Source of the DNA: Xylanimonas cellulosilytica DSM 15894
GTDB lineage: Bacteria; Actinomycetota; Actinomycetes; Actinomycetales; Cellulomonadaceae
Direction of reading: 5' to 3'
Assembly (NCBI RefSeq): GCF_000024965.1
Contig: NC_013530.1
Span: 1,364,001-1,428,000, forward strand
DNA length: 64,000 nt
In this document: positions 25,547 to 34,732 of the stretch, in pieces
Position numbering within the stretch: position 1 is the stretch's first letter
How the letters are laid out: the number at the start of each line of letters is the position of its first letter
Program-made: the position numbers and the translations under genes
Notes under the pieces: model-generated
Database searches by the model: none
Told to the model about the DNA's origin: nothing
What the model saw: only the letters and a program-made list of their open reading frames with translations

Positions 25547-27723
25547 CCGGGCGCGAGGCGCCCCCGACACGCGGGCGCGCCTCGCGTCCGAGCCCGGGGG
25601 GCGTCACGCAGACTCGTGGGGTGAGCGGAACCAGCGGGCGTGCGCAGGCCTCGCCGGCGCGCCCGGCGGCCGGGGGCGCGCGGCCGCGTCAGGCCGCGCC
25701 GACCCGGCAGGCCGGTACACCGCGGCAGGCCGGTACACCGCGGCAGACCGCGGCGCGTCAGGGCACCGCTCCCCGTCAGGCCGCTCCCCGTCAGGCCGCT
25801 CCTCGTCAGGCCGCTCCTCGTCAGGCCGCGTCCCGTCAGGCCGCTCCCGCGCGCGGTGCCCGCAGCGTGGGCACGGTGCGCGCCCCACGCACGACGACGA
25901 CGTCCCGGTCCGCCGGCACCGTCGCACGGACGCCACGCCCGCAGCGGCGGCCGCGCCCGGCTCCGCCCGCGGCCAACCCGGTCAAGCGGCAGCGCTGGCT
26001 GACCGTCGCGGCGGCGCTCGTCGTCGCCCTGTTCGTGGGGCGCCTCGTCCAGGTGCAGGTCTTCGAGGCGCCGAGCCTCGCCGCGGCTGCCCGCGAGCAG
26101 CGCACGGCCACCACCACGGTGCCCGCGCACCGTGGTGACATCACGGACCGCAACGGCGTCGTGCTCGCCACGTCGGTGGACCGGTACACGATCTCGGCCG
26201 ACCCGTACGCGATCCAGCAGTTCCGCGGCGGCAAGCGCGCGGACGCCGACGGCAACCCGGTGGCCGACGGCGCCCTCGGTGTCGCGCAGCTCCTCGCGCC
26301 GGTGCTCGGGCGGGACCGCAACGAGCTCGCCGCACAGATCAACGGCGGCTCCCGGTACGAGGTGCTGGCGCGCAACGTCGAGCCGACGACGCAGCGCGAG
26401 ATCGCCGCGTTGCGGCTGTCGGCATGGATCCGCACCGAGCTCGTCTCCCAGCGGGTCTACCCGCGCGACACCGTGGCCGGGCCGCTGCTGGGCTTCGTCG
26501 ACGCCGAGCAGGTGGGGCAGGGCGGCCTCGAGCAGGCGTTCGACGACGTCCTGTCGGGCACGGCGGGAGCGGAGACGTTCGAGCGCTCGCTCGACGGCGT
26601 CCGTATCCCGGGCGGGCTGATCTCCTCGACCGAGGCGGTGGCGGGAGGCAACGTGCAGCTCACCATCGACCACGAGGTCCAGTGGAAGGCGCAGGCCTCG
26701 ATCGACGACATGGTCTCCCGGTCCGGCGCCAGGTACGGCATCGTGCTCGTCGAGGACCTGCGCACGGGCGAGCTGTGGGCGGTGGCGGACTCCGGGTCCG
26801 TCGACCCCAACGACCGGTCGAACGCGAACGTCGCCCAGGGCTCCCGGGCGGTGCAGGACATCTTCGACCCGGGCTCGACGGCCAAGGTGATCACCATGGC
26901 GGCCGCGCTGGAGACGGGCGTCTGGACGGCCGAGAGCGAGTTCACGGTGCCGTACCGGTTCACGACGCCGAACGGCCAGTCCTTCAGCGACTCGCACGAC
27001 CACCCGACGTGGAACCTGACCCTGGCAGGCATCCTCGCCCGCTCCTCCAACACCGGCACCGTGCAGGTCGCCGAGGCGATCCCGCCGCAGGTCCAGTACG
27101 ACTACCTGTCGAAGTTCGGGTTCGGGCAGTTCACGGGGCTCGACCTGCCGGGCGAGTCGCGCGGCATCCTGCTGCCCGTCGACCGGTGGGACGGGCGCAC
27201 CCGGTACGCGGTCACGTTCGGGCAGTCCGTCTCCGTCAACGCGGTGCAGGCCATGGACGTGTTCGCCACGGTGGGCAACGGCGGCGTGAGCGTGCCGCCG
27301 GTCCTGGTCAAGGGCACCCAGGCGCCGGGCGGCGAGTTCGTGGCGACGGAGCGTGGTGCGGGGACCCGGGTGATCTCCGAGGAGACCGCGGACATCCTGC
27401 TGCGCATGATGGAGGAGGTCACGGGCGAGGAGGGCACGGCCTCCGGCGCCCAGATCCCCGGGTACCGGGTGGCGGGCAAGACGGGCACGGCCCAGCTCTT
27501 CCTGCCCGGCGGCGGCGTCACCTACATGGCGTCGTTCATCGGTGTCGCGCCGGCGGACGACCCGCGCTTCGCGGTCGCCGTGTTCCTGCGCAGCCCGCGG
27601 TCGTCCATCTACGGCGGCGTCGTCGCCGCGCCCGTGTTCCGCGACGTGATGAGCTTCGTCCTCCAGAAGGAGGGTGTCCCGCCCAGCGAGTCCGCACCCG
27701 ATCTCATCCCCCTGACCTGGTGA
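25543..27723 (+). CDS. ftsI: Septal peptidoglycan transpeptidase FtsI (PBP3)
   Basis: A 726-residue class B penicillin-binding protein that cross-links septal peptidoglycan. The unusual cytoplasmic N-terminus of about 148 residues is rich in R, Q, P and A and contains RQAAP/RQAGTP repeats. A membrane helix follows at about 150-170, then the pedestal domain (AHRGDITDRNGVVLATSVDRYTI). In the transpeptidase domain the active-site Ser445 is in DPGSTAKV (SxxK), SSN is in ARSSNTG and KTG is in AGKTGTAQ. The GTG overlaps the ftsL stop and follows GGAGG. Confidence 0.95.
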   Translation: MTGREAPPTRGRASRPSPGGVTQTRGVSGTSGRAQASPARPAAGGARPRQAAPTRQAGTPRQAGTPRQTAARQGTAPRQAAPRQAAPRQAAPRQAASRQAAPARGARSVGTVRAPRTTTTSRSAGTVARTPRPQRRPRPAPPAANPVKRQRWLTVAAALVVALFVGRLVQVQVFEAPSLAAAAREQRTATTTVPAHRGDITDRNGVVLATSVDRYTISADPYAIQQFRGGKRADADGNPVADGALGVAQLLAPVLGRDRNELAAQINGGSRYEVLARNVEPTTQREIAALRLSAWIRTELVSQRVYPRDTVAGPLLGFVDAEQVGQGGLEQAFDDVLSGTAGAETFERSLDGVRIPGGLISSTEAVAGGNVQLTIDHEVQWKAQASIDDMVSRSGARYGIVLVEDLRTGELWAVADSGSVDPNDRSNANVAQGSRAVQDIFDPGSTAKVITMAAALETGVWTAESEFTVPYRFTTPNGQSFSDSHDHPTWNLTLAGILARSSNTGTVQVAEAIPPQVQYDYLSKFGFGQFTGLDLPGESRGILLPVDRWDGRTRYAVTFGQSVSVNAVQAMDVFATVGNGGVSVPPVLVKGTQAPGGEFVATERGAGTRVISEETADILLRMMEEVTGEEGTASGAQIPGYRVAGKTGTAQLFLPGGGVTYMASFIGVAPADDPRFAVAVFLRSPRSSIYGGVVAAPVFRDVMSFVLQKEGVPPSESAPDLIPLTW
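25705..25848 (+). repeat. In-frame coding repeats in the FtsI N-terminus
   Basis: Two 18-bp units (CGGCAGGCCGGTACACCG at 25705-25722 and 25723-25740) encode RQAGTP-like repeats. Five 15-bp units close to CGTCAGGCCGCTCCC at 25774-25848 encode RQAAP-like repeats. All are multiples of three, keeping the frame. Confidence 0.9.
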
Positions 27724-27809
27724 GGAACGAGATGACGCCCCGTGCGCCCGCCAGGTCGCACGCCGCGGCGCCGTCCGGCCGCGGCTCCGGCAGCGGCTCG
27801 GCTACCGGA

Positions 27810-27815
27810 TAGGGT
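27810..27815 (+). promoter_or_regulatory. -10 hexamer TAGGGT, leaderless murE
   Basis: TAGGGT ends seven bases before the murE GTG within the 99-base ftsI-murE gap, suggesting an internal leaderless promoter for the mur genes. Confidence 0.55.
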
Positions 27816-27822
27816 CTGTTCC

Positions 27823-29421
27823 GTGACAACCCCGCTCGGACGGATCCGGCCCGCTTCCACGAAACCCCGCCGGGTGCGGGACCTCGCCCACACGTTCGAC
27901 CTCCGGGTCGCCGGCGCCGCAGGGCGGGACCAGGCCGTCACCTCCGTCGCCTCCGACAACCGCGTGGTCGCCGCGGGCGACCTGTTCGTCGCCCTGCCGG
28001 GCGCCCGCGCGCACGGGGCGCAGTTCGCCGCCGACGCCGTCGCCCGCGGTGCCGCCGCCGTCCTGACCGACGACGACGGAGCCGCGCTCCTGGGCGACCT
28101 CGCGGTCCCGGTGCTCGTGTCCCCCGAGCCCCGCGCGATCCTCGGCCACGTGGCCGCCTGGGTCTATGGCTCGCCCGCCGAGCACCTGACGACCTTCGCC
28201 GTCACGGGCACCAACGGCAAGACGACCACCACCTACCAGCTCGACCACCTCCTGCGTGCGCTCGGCTTCACCTCCGGCCTCATCGGCACGGTCGAGATGC
28301 GCGCGGGCGACCGGGTGCTGCCCTCGAAGCTCACCACCCCGGAGGCGGCCGACCTGCAGGCGCTGCTCGCCGCGATGCACGAGGACGGCGTCCGCACCCT
28401 CGCGATGGAGGTCAGCTCGCACGCGCTGGCCCTGCACCGCGTCGACGGCGTCCGCTACGGCGTCGCCGGGTTCACCAACCTCAGCCAGGACCACCTCGAC
28501 TTCCACGGCGACATGCAGTCGTACTTCGAGGCCAAGGCGCTGCTGTTCACGCCCGAGCACGCACGCCGCGGCGTCGTCGTCGTCGACGACGCCTGGGGCC
28601 TGCGGATGGCGGAGGCCGCCCAGGTCCCCGTGGCGACGCTGCGCACCGTGCCCGACGGTCCGGCCGCCGACTGGACGGTGTCCGACGTCGAGCCGCACGG
28701 CACCGGCACCGCCTTCACCGTCACGCACAAGGACGGGCGCACCCTGCGCACCTCGACGACGCTGCCCGGCCACTTCAACGTCGCCAACGCCGCGCTCGCG
28801 CTGGTCATGGTGCTGGAGGGCGGCGCGCACCTGACGGACGTCGCCGAGGCGCTCGCCGCCTCCGGCGGGCTCGCCGGCGTCGTGCCCGGCCGCATGGAGG
28901 TCATCGCCGCGGGGACCGGTGCGCAGGCCGCGCTCCCGCGCGTCGTCGTCGACTTCGCGCACAACACCGAGGCGCTCGAGCTCGCGCTCGCCGCCCTGCG
29001 CCCGACGACGCCGGGCCGGCTCGTCGTCGTCTTCGGCGCCACGGGCGACCGCGACACGGGCAAGCGCCCCGCCATGGGTGCGGCCGCCGTCGAGGGCGCC
29101 GACGTCGTCGTCGTGACCGACGACGACCCGCACGGCGAGGACCCCGCCGCCGTCCGCGCCGAGGTGCTCGCCGGGGCACGAGCCGCCGCGGCGGCCGCCG
29201 CCGGGACCGGCACCGCGGACGCCCGGACGGTCGACGTCCGTGAGGTCGCACCGCGCGACCTGGCGATCCGCACCGCGATCGCAGAGGCCGGCGCGGGAGA
29301 CACCGTGCTGATCGCCGGGCGCGGCCACGAGACCATCCAGGAGGTGGCCGGCGTGGACGTCCAGCTCGACGACCGGGTCGAGGCCCGCGCCGCACTGAAC
29401 GAGAGGACCACGACCGCATGA
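27823..29421 (+). CDS. murE: UDP-MurNAc-tripeptide synthetase MurE, non-DAP type
   Basis: Adds the third stem-peptide residue to UDP-MurNAc-L-Ala-D-Glu. The 532-residue protein has the three Mur-ligase domains; the ATP motif TGTNGKTTTT is at about 126-136, the carbamylated-Lys region lies in the central domain, and HFNVANAALAL follows. The amino-acid selectivity motif, DNPR in meso-diaminopimelate enzymes, reads DDPH at residues 434-437 (DDDPHGEDP). Loss of the Arg that contacts the diaminopimelate carboxylate suggests L-lysine or L-ornithine, as in several Micrococcales. The GTG lacks a ribosome-binding site but has the TAGGGT promoter seven bases upstream. It overlaps murF (ATGA). Confidence 0.93.
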   Translation: MTTPLGRIRPASTKPRRVRDLAHTFDLRVAGAAGRDQAVTSVASDNRVVAAGDLFVALPGARAHGAQFAADAVARGAAAVLTDDDGAALLGDLAVPVLVSPEPRAILGHVAAWVYGSPAEHLTTFAVTGTNGKTTTTYQLDHLLRALGFTSGLIGTVEMRAGDRVLPSKLTTPEAADLQALLAAMHEDGVRTLAMEVSSHALALHRVDGVRYGVAGFTNLSQDHLDFHGDMQSYFEAKALLFTPEHARRGVVVVDDAWGLRMAEAAQVPVATLRTVPDGPAADWTVSDVEPHGTGTAFTVTHKDGRTLRTSTTLPGHFNVANAALALVMVLEGGAHLTDVAEALAASGGLAGVVPGRMEVIAAGTGAQAALPRVVVDFAHNTEALELALAALRPTTPGRLVVVFGATGDRDTGKRPAMGAAAVEGADVVVVTDDDPHGEDPAAVRAEVLAGARAAAAAAAGTGTADARTVDVREVAPRDLAIRTAIAEAGAGDTVLIAGRGHETIQEVAGVDVQLDDRVEARAALNERTTTA

Positions 29422-30884
29422 TCGAGCTGACCGCGTCCGAGGTGGCGCAGGCGACGGGCGGGCGGCTGACCGCCGACCCCGGGGTCCGGGTGACCGGGCC
29501 CGTGGTCGCCGACTCGCGGCTCGTGGAGCCGGGCGCGCTGTTCGCGGCGATCCCCGGCGCCCGGGTGGACGGCGCAGACTTCGCGGCCGGAGCCGTGGCC
29601 GACGGCGCCGTGCTGGTGCTCGCCGCACGCGAGATCGACGGGCTGCCCGTCGTCGTCGTCGACGACGTCGCTGCCGCGCTGGGCGACCTCGCCCGGGTGG
29701 TGCTGGAGCGGCTGCGCGCCGCGAACCCGGCGGTCAAGGTCTTCAGCATCACCGGCTCGGCCGGGAAGACGACCACCAAGGACCTGCTGGGCAGGCTCGT
29801 CGCGGGCGAGGCGGCCGACGGGGGCAGCGACACGATCGCGCCGACGGGCTCGTTCAACAGCGAGATCGGGCTGCCCCTGACCGTGCTGCGGGGTACCGCC
29901 GCCACCCGCAAGCTTGTCCTGGAGCTCGGCGCCGACAAGCCCGGTGACATCGGCTACCTCGCCTCGATCGTGCGACCGCAGATCGCGGTCATCCTCATGG
30001 TCGGCACCGCGCACATCGAGTTCTTCGGCAGCCAGGAAGCCATCGCGGACGCCAAGGCCGAGGTGCTCGGCGGGCTCGTCCCCGGCGGGACCGCGGTGCT
30101 CAACGCCGACGACGAGCGCGTGCTGGGGCTGGCGCCGCGGGCGACCGCGCTCGGCCACCGCGTCGTCACGTTCGGCCGCGTGCCGAGCGCCGACGTGCGT
30201 GCCGAGGACGTCACCGTGGACGCCACGGGCCGAGCCTCGTTCACGCTGCGCGTGCGGGGCCGCGTCGCCGCCGCCGGCGAGGTCGCGGACGACCTGCGCC
30301 TGCCCGTGTCCCTGCGCCTGGTCGGCGAGCACCACGTGTCCAACGCGCTCGCCGCCGCGACCGCCGCGATCCTCGCGGGCACCGCGCCGTCGGTGGTGGC
30401 CGAGCGGCTGTCCGCCGCCGAGCCCGGCTCGCCGCACCGCATGGCCGTCACGGAGCGGCCCGACGGCATCACCGTCGTCGACGACGCCTACAACGCCAAC
30501 CCGGAGTCGATGCGGGCCGCCCTGCGGTCCGTCGCGGTCATGGCGGGGCGCACGCGCCGCTCGGTGGCCGTGCTGGGGGAGATGCGCGAGCTCGGCGAGG
30601 GTGCGCGCGCCGCGCACGACGCGATCGGCCGGCTCGTGGTGCGATTGAACATCAAGCTCCTCGTCGTCGTCGGCGACGGGGCGTACCACATCCACGAGGG
30701 AGCCATGCAGGAGGGCTCCTGGGGGGAGGAGACCGTGTTCGTGCCCGACCTCGACGCCGCGCGCGCCGAGCTGGCGGAGCGTCTACGACCCGGGGACGTC
30801 GTCCTGGTCAAGGCCTCCAACGGCTCGGGTCTGTGGCAGCTCGGCGACGAGCTCGCCGCCGGCACGCTGGGTGCGGCGCTGTGA
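29418..30884 (+). CDS. murF: UDP-MurNAc-tripeptide--D-Ala-D-Ala ligase MurF
   Basis: Adds D-Ala-D-Ala to complete the UDP-MurNAc-pentapeptide. The 488-residue protein has the ATP motif [14 protein letters not shown], the substrate loop [16 protein letters not shown], the [12 protein letters not shown] helix and the C-terminal [15 protein letters not shown], all MurF hallmarks. It overlaps murE at the start and mraY at the stop (GTGA). Confidence 0.96.
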   Translation: MIELTASEVAQATGGRLTADPGVRVTGPVVADSRLVEPGALFAAIPGARVDGADFAAGAVADGAVLVLAAREIDGLPVVVVDDVAAALGDLARVVLERLRAANPAVKVFSITGSAGKTTTKDLLGRLVAGEAADGGSDTIAPTGSFNSEIGLPLTVLRGTAATRKLVLELGADKPGDIGYLASIVRPQIAVILMVGTAHIEFFGSQEAIADAKAEVLGGLVPGGTAVLNADDERVLGLAPRATALGHRVVTFGRVPSADVRAEDVTVDATGRASFTLRVRGRVAAAGEVADDLRLPVSLRLVGEHHVSNALAAATAAILAGTAPSVVAERLSAAEPGSPHRMAVTERPDGITVVDDAYNANPESMRAALRSVAVMAGRTRRSVAVLGEMRELGEGARAAHDAIGRLVVRLNIKLLVVVGDGAYHIHEGAMQEGSWGEETVFVPDLDAARAELAERLRPGDVVLVKASNGSGLWQLGDELAAGTLGAAL

Positions 30885-31963
30885 TCGCGATCCTCGTCTC
30901 CACGGGCGTCTCCCTGCTCGTGGCACTGTTCGGGACGCCGCTGTTCATCCGGTTCCTCGTCAAGCGCAACTACGGGCAGTTCGTCCGCCAGGACGGCCCG
31001 ACGGCGCACTTCACCAAGCGCGGCACCCCCACCATGGGTGGTGTCGTGATCATCGGGGCGACGCTCATCGGCGTCGCCGCGGCGATGGTGGTGGGGGAGC
31101 GGTGGCCCAGCGCGACGGTCTGGCTCGCGCTCTACCTCATGACCGGGCTCGGGGTGGTGGGCTTCGCCGACGACTTCACCAAGATCCGCAAGCAGCGCTC
31201 CCTGGGCCTGACGCCCCGCGCCAAGATCATCGGGCAGGGGTTCGTGGGCATCACGTTCGCGATCCTCGCGCTGCAGTTCCCCAACGCGAACTGGCGCACG
31301 CCCGCCTCCACGCGCATCTCGTTCCTGCGCGACACGAACCTGGACCTGGCGTTCGCGGGGACCACCGTCGGCCTGATCCTCTTCGTGATCTGGGCGAACT
31401 TCCTCATCACCGCGTGGTCCAACGCGGTCAACCTCACCGACGGGCTCGACGGCCTGGCCACGGGCGTCTCGCTCGTGGTGTTCCTCGGCTACGTGCTCGT
31501 GGGTATCTGGCAGCTCAACCAGTCGTGCCAGCGGTTCGCCGTCGCCGGGCCACGCTGCTACGAGGTCCGTGATCCGCAGGACATCGCCATCGTCGCGGCC
31601 GCCGTCGTCGGGGCCTGCTTCGGGTTCCTGTGGTGGAACGCGAGTCCCGCCAAGATCTTCATGGGCGACACGGGCGCCCTGGCGCTCGGCGGTGCGCTCG
31701 CGGCCCTGTCGATCCTGTCCCGCACGCAGATCCTCGCGGCGATCATCGGCGGCATGTTCGTCATCATCGTGATGAGCGACGTCATCCAGATCGGCTTCTT
31801 CAAGATGACCCGCAGGCGCGTGTTCAAGATGGCGCCGCTGCATCATCACTTCGAGCTGTCCGGGTGGGGCGAGGTCACGATCGTCATCCGGTTCTGGCTC
31901 ATCGCCGGGCTGTTCGCCGCGCTCGGCATGGGCATCTTCTACGCCGAGTGGGTGGTGTCGTAG
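30881..31963 (+). CDS. mraY: Phospho-MurNAc-pentapeptide transferase MraY
   Basis: Integral membrane enzyme of 360 residues that transfers phospho-MurNAc-pentapeptide to undecaprenyl phosphate, giving lipid I. Ten hydrophobic helices are predicted. Signatures are [19 protein letters not shown], the aspartates of [34 protein letters not shown] and the C-terminal [12 protein letters not shown]. The GTG overlaps the murF stop, and the stop overlaps the murD GTG (TAGTG). Confidence 0.96.
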   Translation: MIAILVSTGVSLLVALFGTPLFIRFLVKRNYGQFVRQDGPTAHFTKRGTPTMGGVVIIGATLIGVAAAMVVGERWPSATVWLALYLMTGLGVVGFADDFTKIRKQRSLGLTPRAKIIGQGFVGITFAILALQFPNANWRTPASTRISFLRDTNLDLAFAGTTVGLILFVIWANFLITAWSNAVNLTDGLDGLATGVSLVVFLGYVLVGIWQLNQSCQRFAVAGPRCYEVRDPQDIAIVAAAVVGACFGFLWWNASPAKIFMGDTGALALGGALAALSILSRTQILAAIIGGMFVIIVMSDVIQIGFFKMTRRRVFKMAPLHHHFELSGWGEVTIVIRFWLIAGLFAALGMGIFYAEWVVS

Positions 31964-33429
31964 TGGCGTTCGCGCAGCACGGTCCGGTCGAGCCGCGCGT
32001 CCCGCTCGCCCAGGCGCGCGTGCTGGTCGCCGGCCTGGGCGTGACCGGCCGCGCCGTGGCCGGTGCGCTGCCGCCGCACGTGGCGTCCGTGGTCACGGTC
32101 GCGCCGTCGGACGACGCCGACGTGCCGCTGCCCGCCGACGACGCAGGCCGGGCCGCCCTGCTGGCCGACGCCGACCTGCTCGTCACCTCGCCCGGGTTCA
32201 AGCCCAGCGACCCGCTGCTCGTCGCGGCCGGCGGGGCCGGCGTCCCGGTGTGGAGCGAGGTCGAGCTGGCCTGGCGGCTGCGGGTGGACCGGGCCGCCGG
32301 CGGCGGGCCCGCCCCGTGGCTGGCCGTCACGGGCACCAACGGCAAGACGACGACGGTCGAGATGCTCGCCTCGATCCTGTCCGCCGCCGGGCTGCGCACC
32401 CGCGCCGTCGGCAACGTGGGCACCCCGCTGATCGAGGCGGCGCTCGACCCGGACCTCGACGTGCTCGCCGTCGAGCTGTCGAGCTTCCAGCTCCACTTCG
32501 CGCACACCGTGGCCGTCCAGGCGGGGGCCATCCTCAACCTCGCCGAGGACCACCTCGACTGGCACGGCACGATGGCGGCCTACGGAGCCGACAAGGGCCG
32601 CATCTACGAACGCGCAGAACGCGCGTGCGTCTACAACGCCGCCGACGGCGCCACCGAGCACGAGGTCCGCGAGGCCGACGTGGCCGACGGCGCCCGCGCG
32701 GTCGGGTTCACCCTCGGCGCCCCGGCGCCCGGGATGCTCGGCGTCGTCGAGGACGTGCTGGTGGACCGGGCGTTCCACGCCCCCGCCGACGCCGTCGACC
32801 GCCTCACCTACGCCGCCGAGCTCGGCACGCTCGCCGACCTGGAGCACCTCGCACCCGGCGGCTCCCTGCCGCCGCACGTCGTCGCGAACGCCCTGGCCGC
32901 CGCCGCGCTCGCCCGGGCGCACGGGGTGCCCGCCGCCGCGGTGCGCGACGGCCTGCGCGCCTTCACGCCCGGCGGCCACCGCATCCAGCAGGTCGCAGCG
33001 CTGGACGGCGTCACGTATGTCAACGACTCCAAGGCCACCAACGCGCACTCCGCGGCCGCCTCGCTCGCCGGCTTCCCGGCGGGCTCCGTGGTGTGGGTCG
33101 CGGGCGGCCTGGCCAAGGGGGCGCGGTTCGACGAGCTCGTCGAGGACCGCGCCGACCGGCTGCGCGCCGCCGTCGTCATCGGCGTCGACCCGGGGCCGTT
33201 CACCGCCGCGCTCGGCCGACACGCGCCCGACGTCCCCGTCGTCGTCGTCGATCCCGGTGACACTGGCACCGTGATGCGCCGCGCCGTCGCCGCCGCGCGG
33301 TCCCTCGCCCAGCCGGGCGACACCGTGCTCCTGGCCCCGGCCGGTGCGTCGCAGGACCAGTTCCGCTCGTACGCGCAGCGGGGCGAGGCCTTCGCCGCCG
33401 CGGTGGAGGAGCTCGTCGGCGGCGCGTAG
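31963..33429 (+). CDS. murD: UDP-MurNAc-L-alanine--D-glutamate ligase MurD
   Basis: Adds D-glutamate to UDP-MurNAc-L-Ala. The 488-residue protein has an N-terminal Rossmann UDP-binding domain (VLVAGLGVTGRAVAGAL), the ATP motif VTGTNGKTTTVEML, ELSSFQLHF, ILNLAEDHLDWHG and the C-terminal domain with TYVNDSKATNAHSAAASL and WVAGGLAKG. The GTG start shares its G with the mraY stop. Confidence 0.95.
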   Translation: MAFAQHGPVEPRVPLAQARVLVAGLGVTGRAVAGALPPHVASVVTVAPSDDADVPLPADDAGRAALLADADLLVTSPGFKPSDPLLVAAGGAGVPVWSEVELAWRLRVDRAAGGGPAPWLAVTGTNGKTTTVEMLASILSAAGLRTRAVGNVGTPLIEAALDPDLDVLAVELSSFQLHFAHTVAVQAGAILNLAEDHLDWHGTMAAYGADKGRIYERAERACVYNAADGATEHEVREADVADGARAVGFTLGAPAPGMLGVVEDVLVDRAFHAPADAVDRLTYAAELGTLADLEHLAPGGSLPPHVVANALAAAALARAHGVPAAAVRDGLRAFTPGGHRIQQVAALDGVTYVNDSKATNAHSAAASLAGFPAGSVVWVAGGLAKGARFDELVEDRADRLRAAVVIGVDPGPFTAALGRHAPDVPVVVVDPGDTGTVMRRAVAAARSLAQPGDTVLLAPAGASQDQFRSYAQRGEAFAAAVEELVGGA

Positions 33430-33453
33430 GGCGGTGGACGCGAAGGGCGCAGC

Positions 33454-34689
33454 ATGACGGCAGCAACCACCACCGACGAACGCCAGTGGCTCGGCCAGTG
33501 GAACTCCTCGGTCACGTCCTACTACGCCTTGACGGGCGCGACAGGGCTGCTGCTCGCCATCGGCCTGGTCATGGTGCTGTCGAGCTCCACCATCACGTCC
33601 ATCGCGGGCGGCGACTCGCCGTACGCGGAGTTCCTGCGCCAGGGGCAGTTCTTCCTGCTCGGCCTGCCGGTGATGGTCGCCGCAGCCCTGCTCCCGGTGC
33701 GCTGGTACAAGCGCCTGGCGTGGCCGGCACTGCTGGCCGCGGTGGCGTTGCAGGGCCTCACGCTCGTGCCCGCGTTCGCCCGCTCGCAGGGCGGCAACAC
33801 GGGCTGGATCGCCGTCGGCGGCTTCACGATGCAGCCCGCGGAGGTCGGCAAGCTGGCGCTGGCGCTGTGGCTGGGCTTCGTGCTGGGACGCAAGCAGCGC
33901 ATGCTCGGCAAGTGGAGCCACACGCTGCTGCCGGCCGCCCCCGGCGCCGTGCTCGTCATCGGCCTGGTCCTGGCCGGGCACGACCTGGGAACCGCGATGG
34001 TCGTGTGCGGGCTGGTGCTGGGCGCGTTCTGGGTGGCCGGCGCCCCCGCCCGGCTGCTCGGGCTCGGCGGCGGACTCGCCGCAGCGATCGTCGGCTACGT
34101 CTTCGTCGTCGCGCAGGACGGCGGCAACCGCATGAGCCGCATCCTGGCCACCTTCGACCCCGCCTGCGACACCGCGACGATCTGCTACCAGTCGCAGCAC
34201 GGCATGTACGCCCTCGGCACGGGCGGCCTGTTCGGCGTGGGGCTCGGCGCCAGCCGGGAGAAGTGGAAGTACCTGCCCGAGGCGCACAACGACTTCATCT
34301 ACGCCGTCATCGGCGAGGAGCTCGGCCTGTTCGGCACGCTCATGGTGCTCGCGCTGTTCGTCGTGCTCGGCATCGCGATGGCCCGGGTGGTGCGACGCCA
34401 CCCGGACCCGTTCGTCAAGGTCACCACCGCGGCCGTGGCCTGCTGGGTGGTGGGCCAGGCGTTCGTCAACATCGGCGTGGTCATCGGCGTGTTCCCCGTC
34501 ATCGGCGTGCCGCTGCCCCTGGTCTCCGCGGGCGGCTCCGCGCTCGTGACGACGATGGCGGCGCTCGGCATGATCCTCGCCTTCGCGCGCTCCGAACCGG
34601 GCGCCGCCGAGGCGCTCGCGGCGCGTGGGGGTGTGGTACGCCGGTCGCTGGCCGTCCTGGGCGTCCGCCGGGGCCGCGGGCGGCGCTGA
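33454..34689 (+). CDS. ftsW: Septal glycosyltransferase FtsW
   Basis: SEDS-family peptidoglycan polymerase of 411 residues, partner of FtsI. About ten membrane helices are visible; characteristic stretches are GWIAVGGFTMQPAEVGKLALALWL, AGHDLGTAMVV, YQSQHGMYALGTGGLFGVGLGASREKW (catalytic loop region) and PEAHNDFIYAVIGEELGLFG, followed by GVPLPLVSAGGSA. It starts with ATG 24 bases after murD. Confidence 0.96.
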   Translation: MTAATTTDERQWLGQWNSSVTSYYALTGATGLLLAIGLVMVLSSSTITSIAGGDSPYAEFLRQGQFFLLGLPVMVAAALLPVRWYKRLAWPALLAAVALQGLTLVPAFARSQGGNTGWIAVGGFTMQPAEVGKLALALWLGFVLGRKQRMLGKWSHTLLPAAPGAVLVIGLVLAGHDLGTAMVVCGLVLGAFWVAGAPARLLGLGGGLAAAIVGYVFVVAQDGGNRMSRILATFDPACDTATICYQSQHGMYALGTGGLFGVGLGASREKWKYLPEAHNDFIYAVIGEELGLFGTLMVLALFVVLGIAMARVVRRHPDPFVKVTTAAVACWVVGQAFVNIGVVIGVFPVIGVPLPLVSAGGSALVTTMAALGMILAFARSEPGAAEALAARGGVVRRSLAVLGVRRGRGRR

Positions 34690-34718
34690 CCTGGGACTCG
34701 CCGGGCACCCGCTCCCGG

Positions 34719-34724
34719 TAGGGT
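34719..34724 (+). promoter_or_regulatory. -10 hexamer TAGGGT, leaderless murG
   Basis: TAGGGT ends eight bases before the murG GTG, with no ribosome-binding site between; it is a likely internal promoter for murG and murC. Confidence 0.55.
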
Positions 34725-34732
34725 CGTCGTCT

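Noticed and set aside
25705-25848. Regular 15-18 bp repeats resembling a small CRISPR array
   Set aside because: No unique spacers, unit lengths are multiples of three, and the repeats lie inside the ftsI reading frame.
27732-27812. 26-codon open frame between ftsI and murE with GAGGAACG upstream
   Set aside because: Gly/Ser/Ala-rich translation with no motif, and its stop overlaps the murE -10 hexamer; no sign of a leader peptide function.
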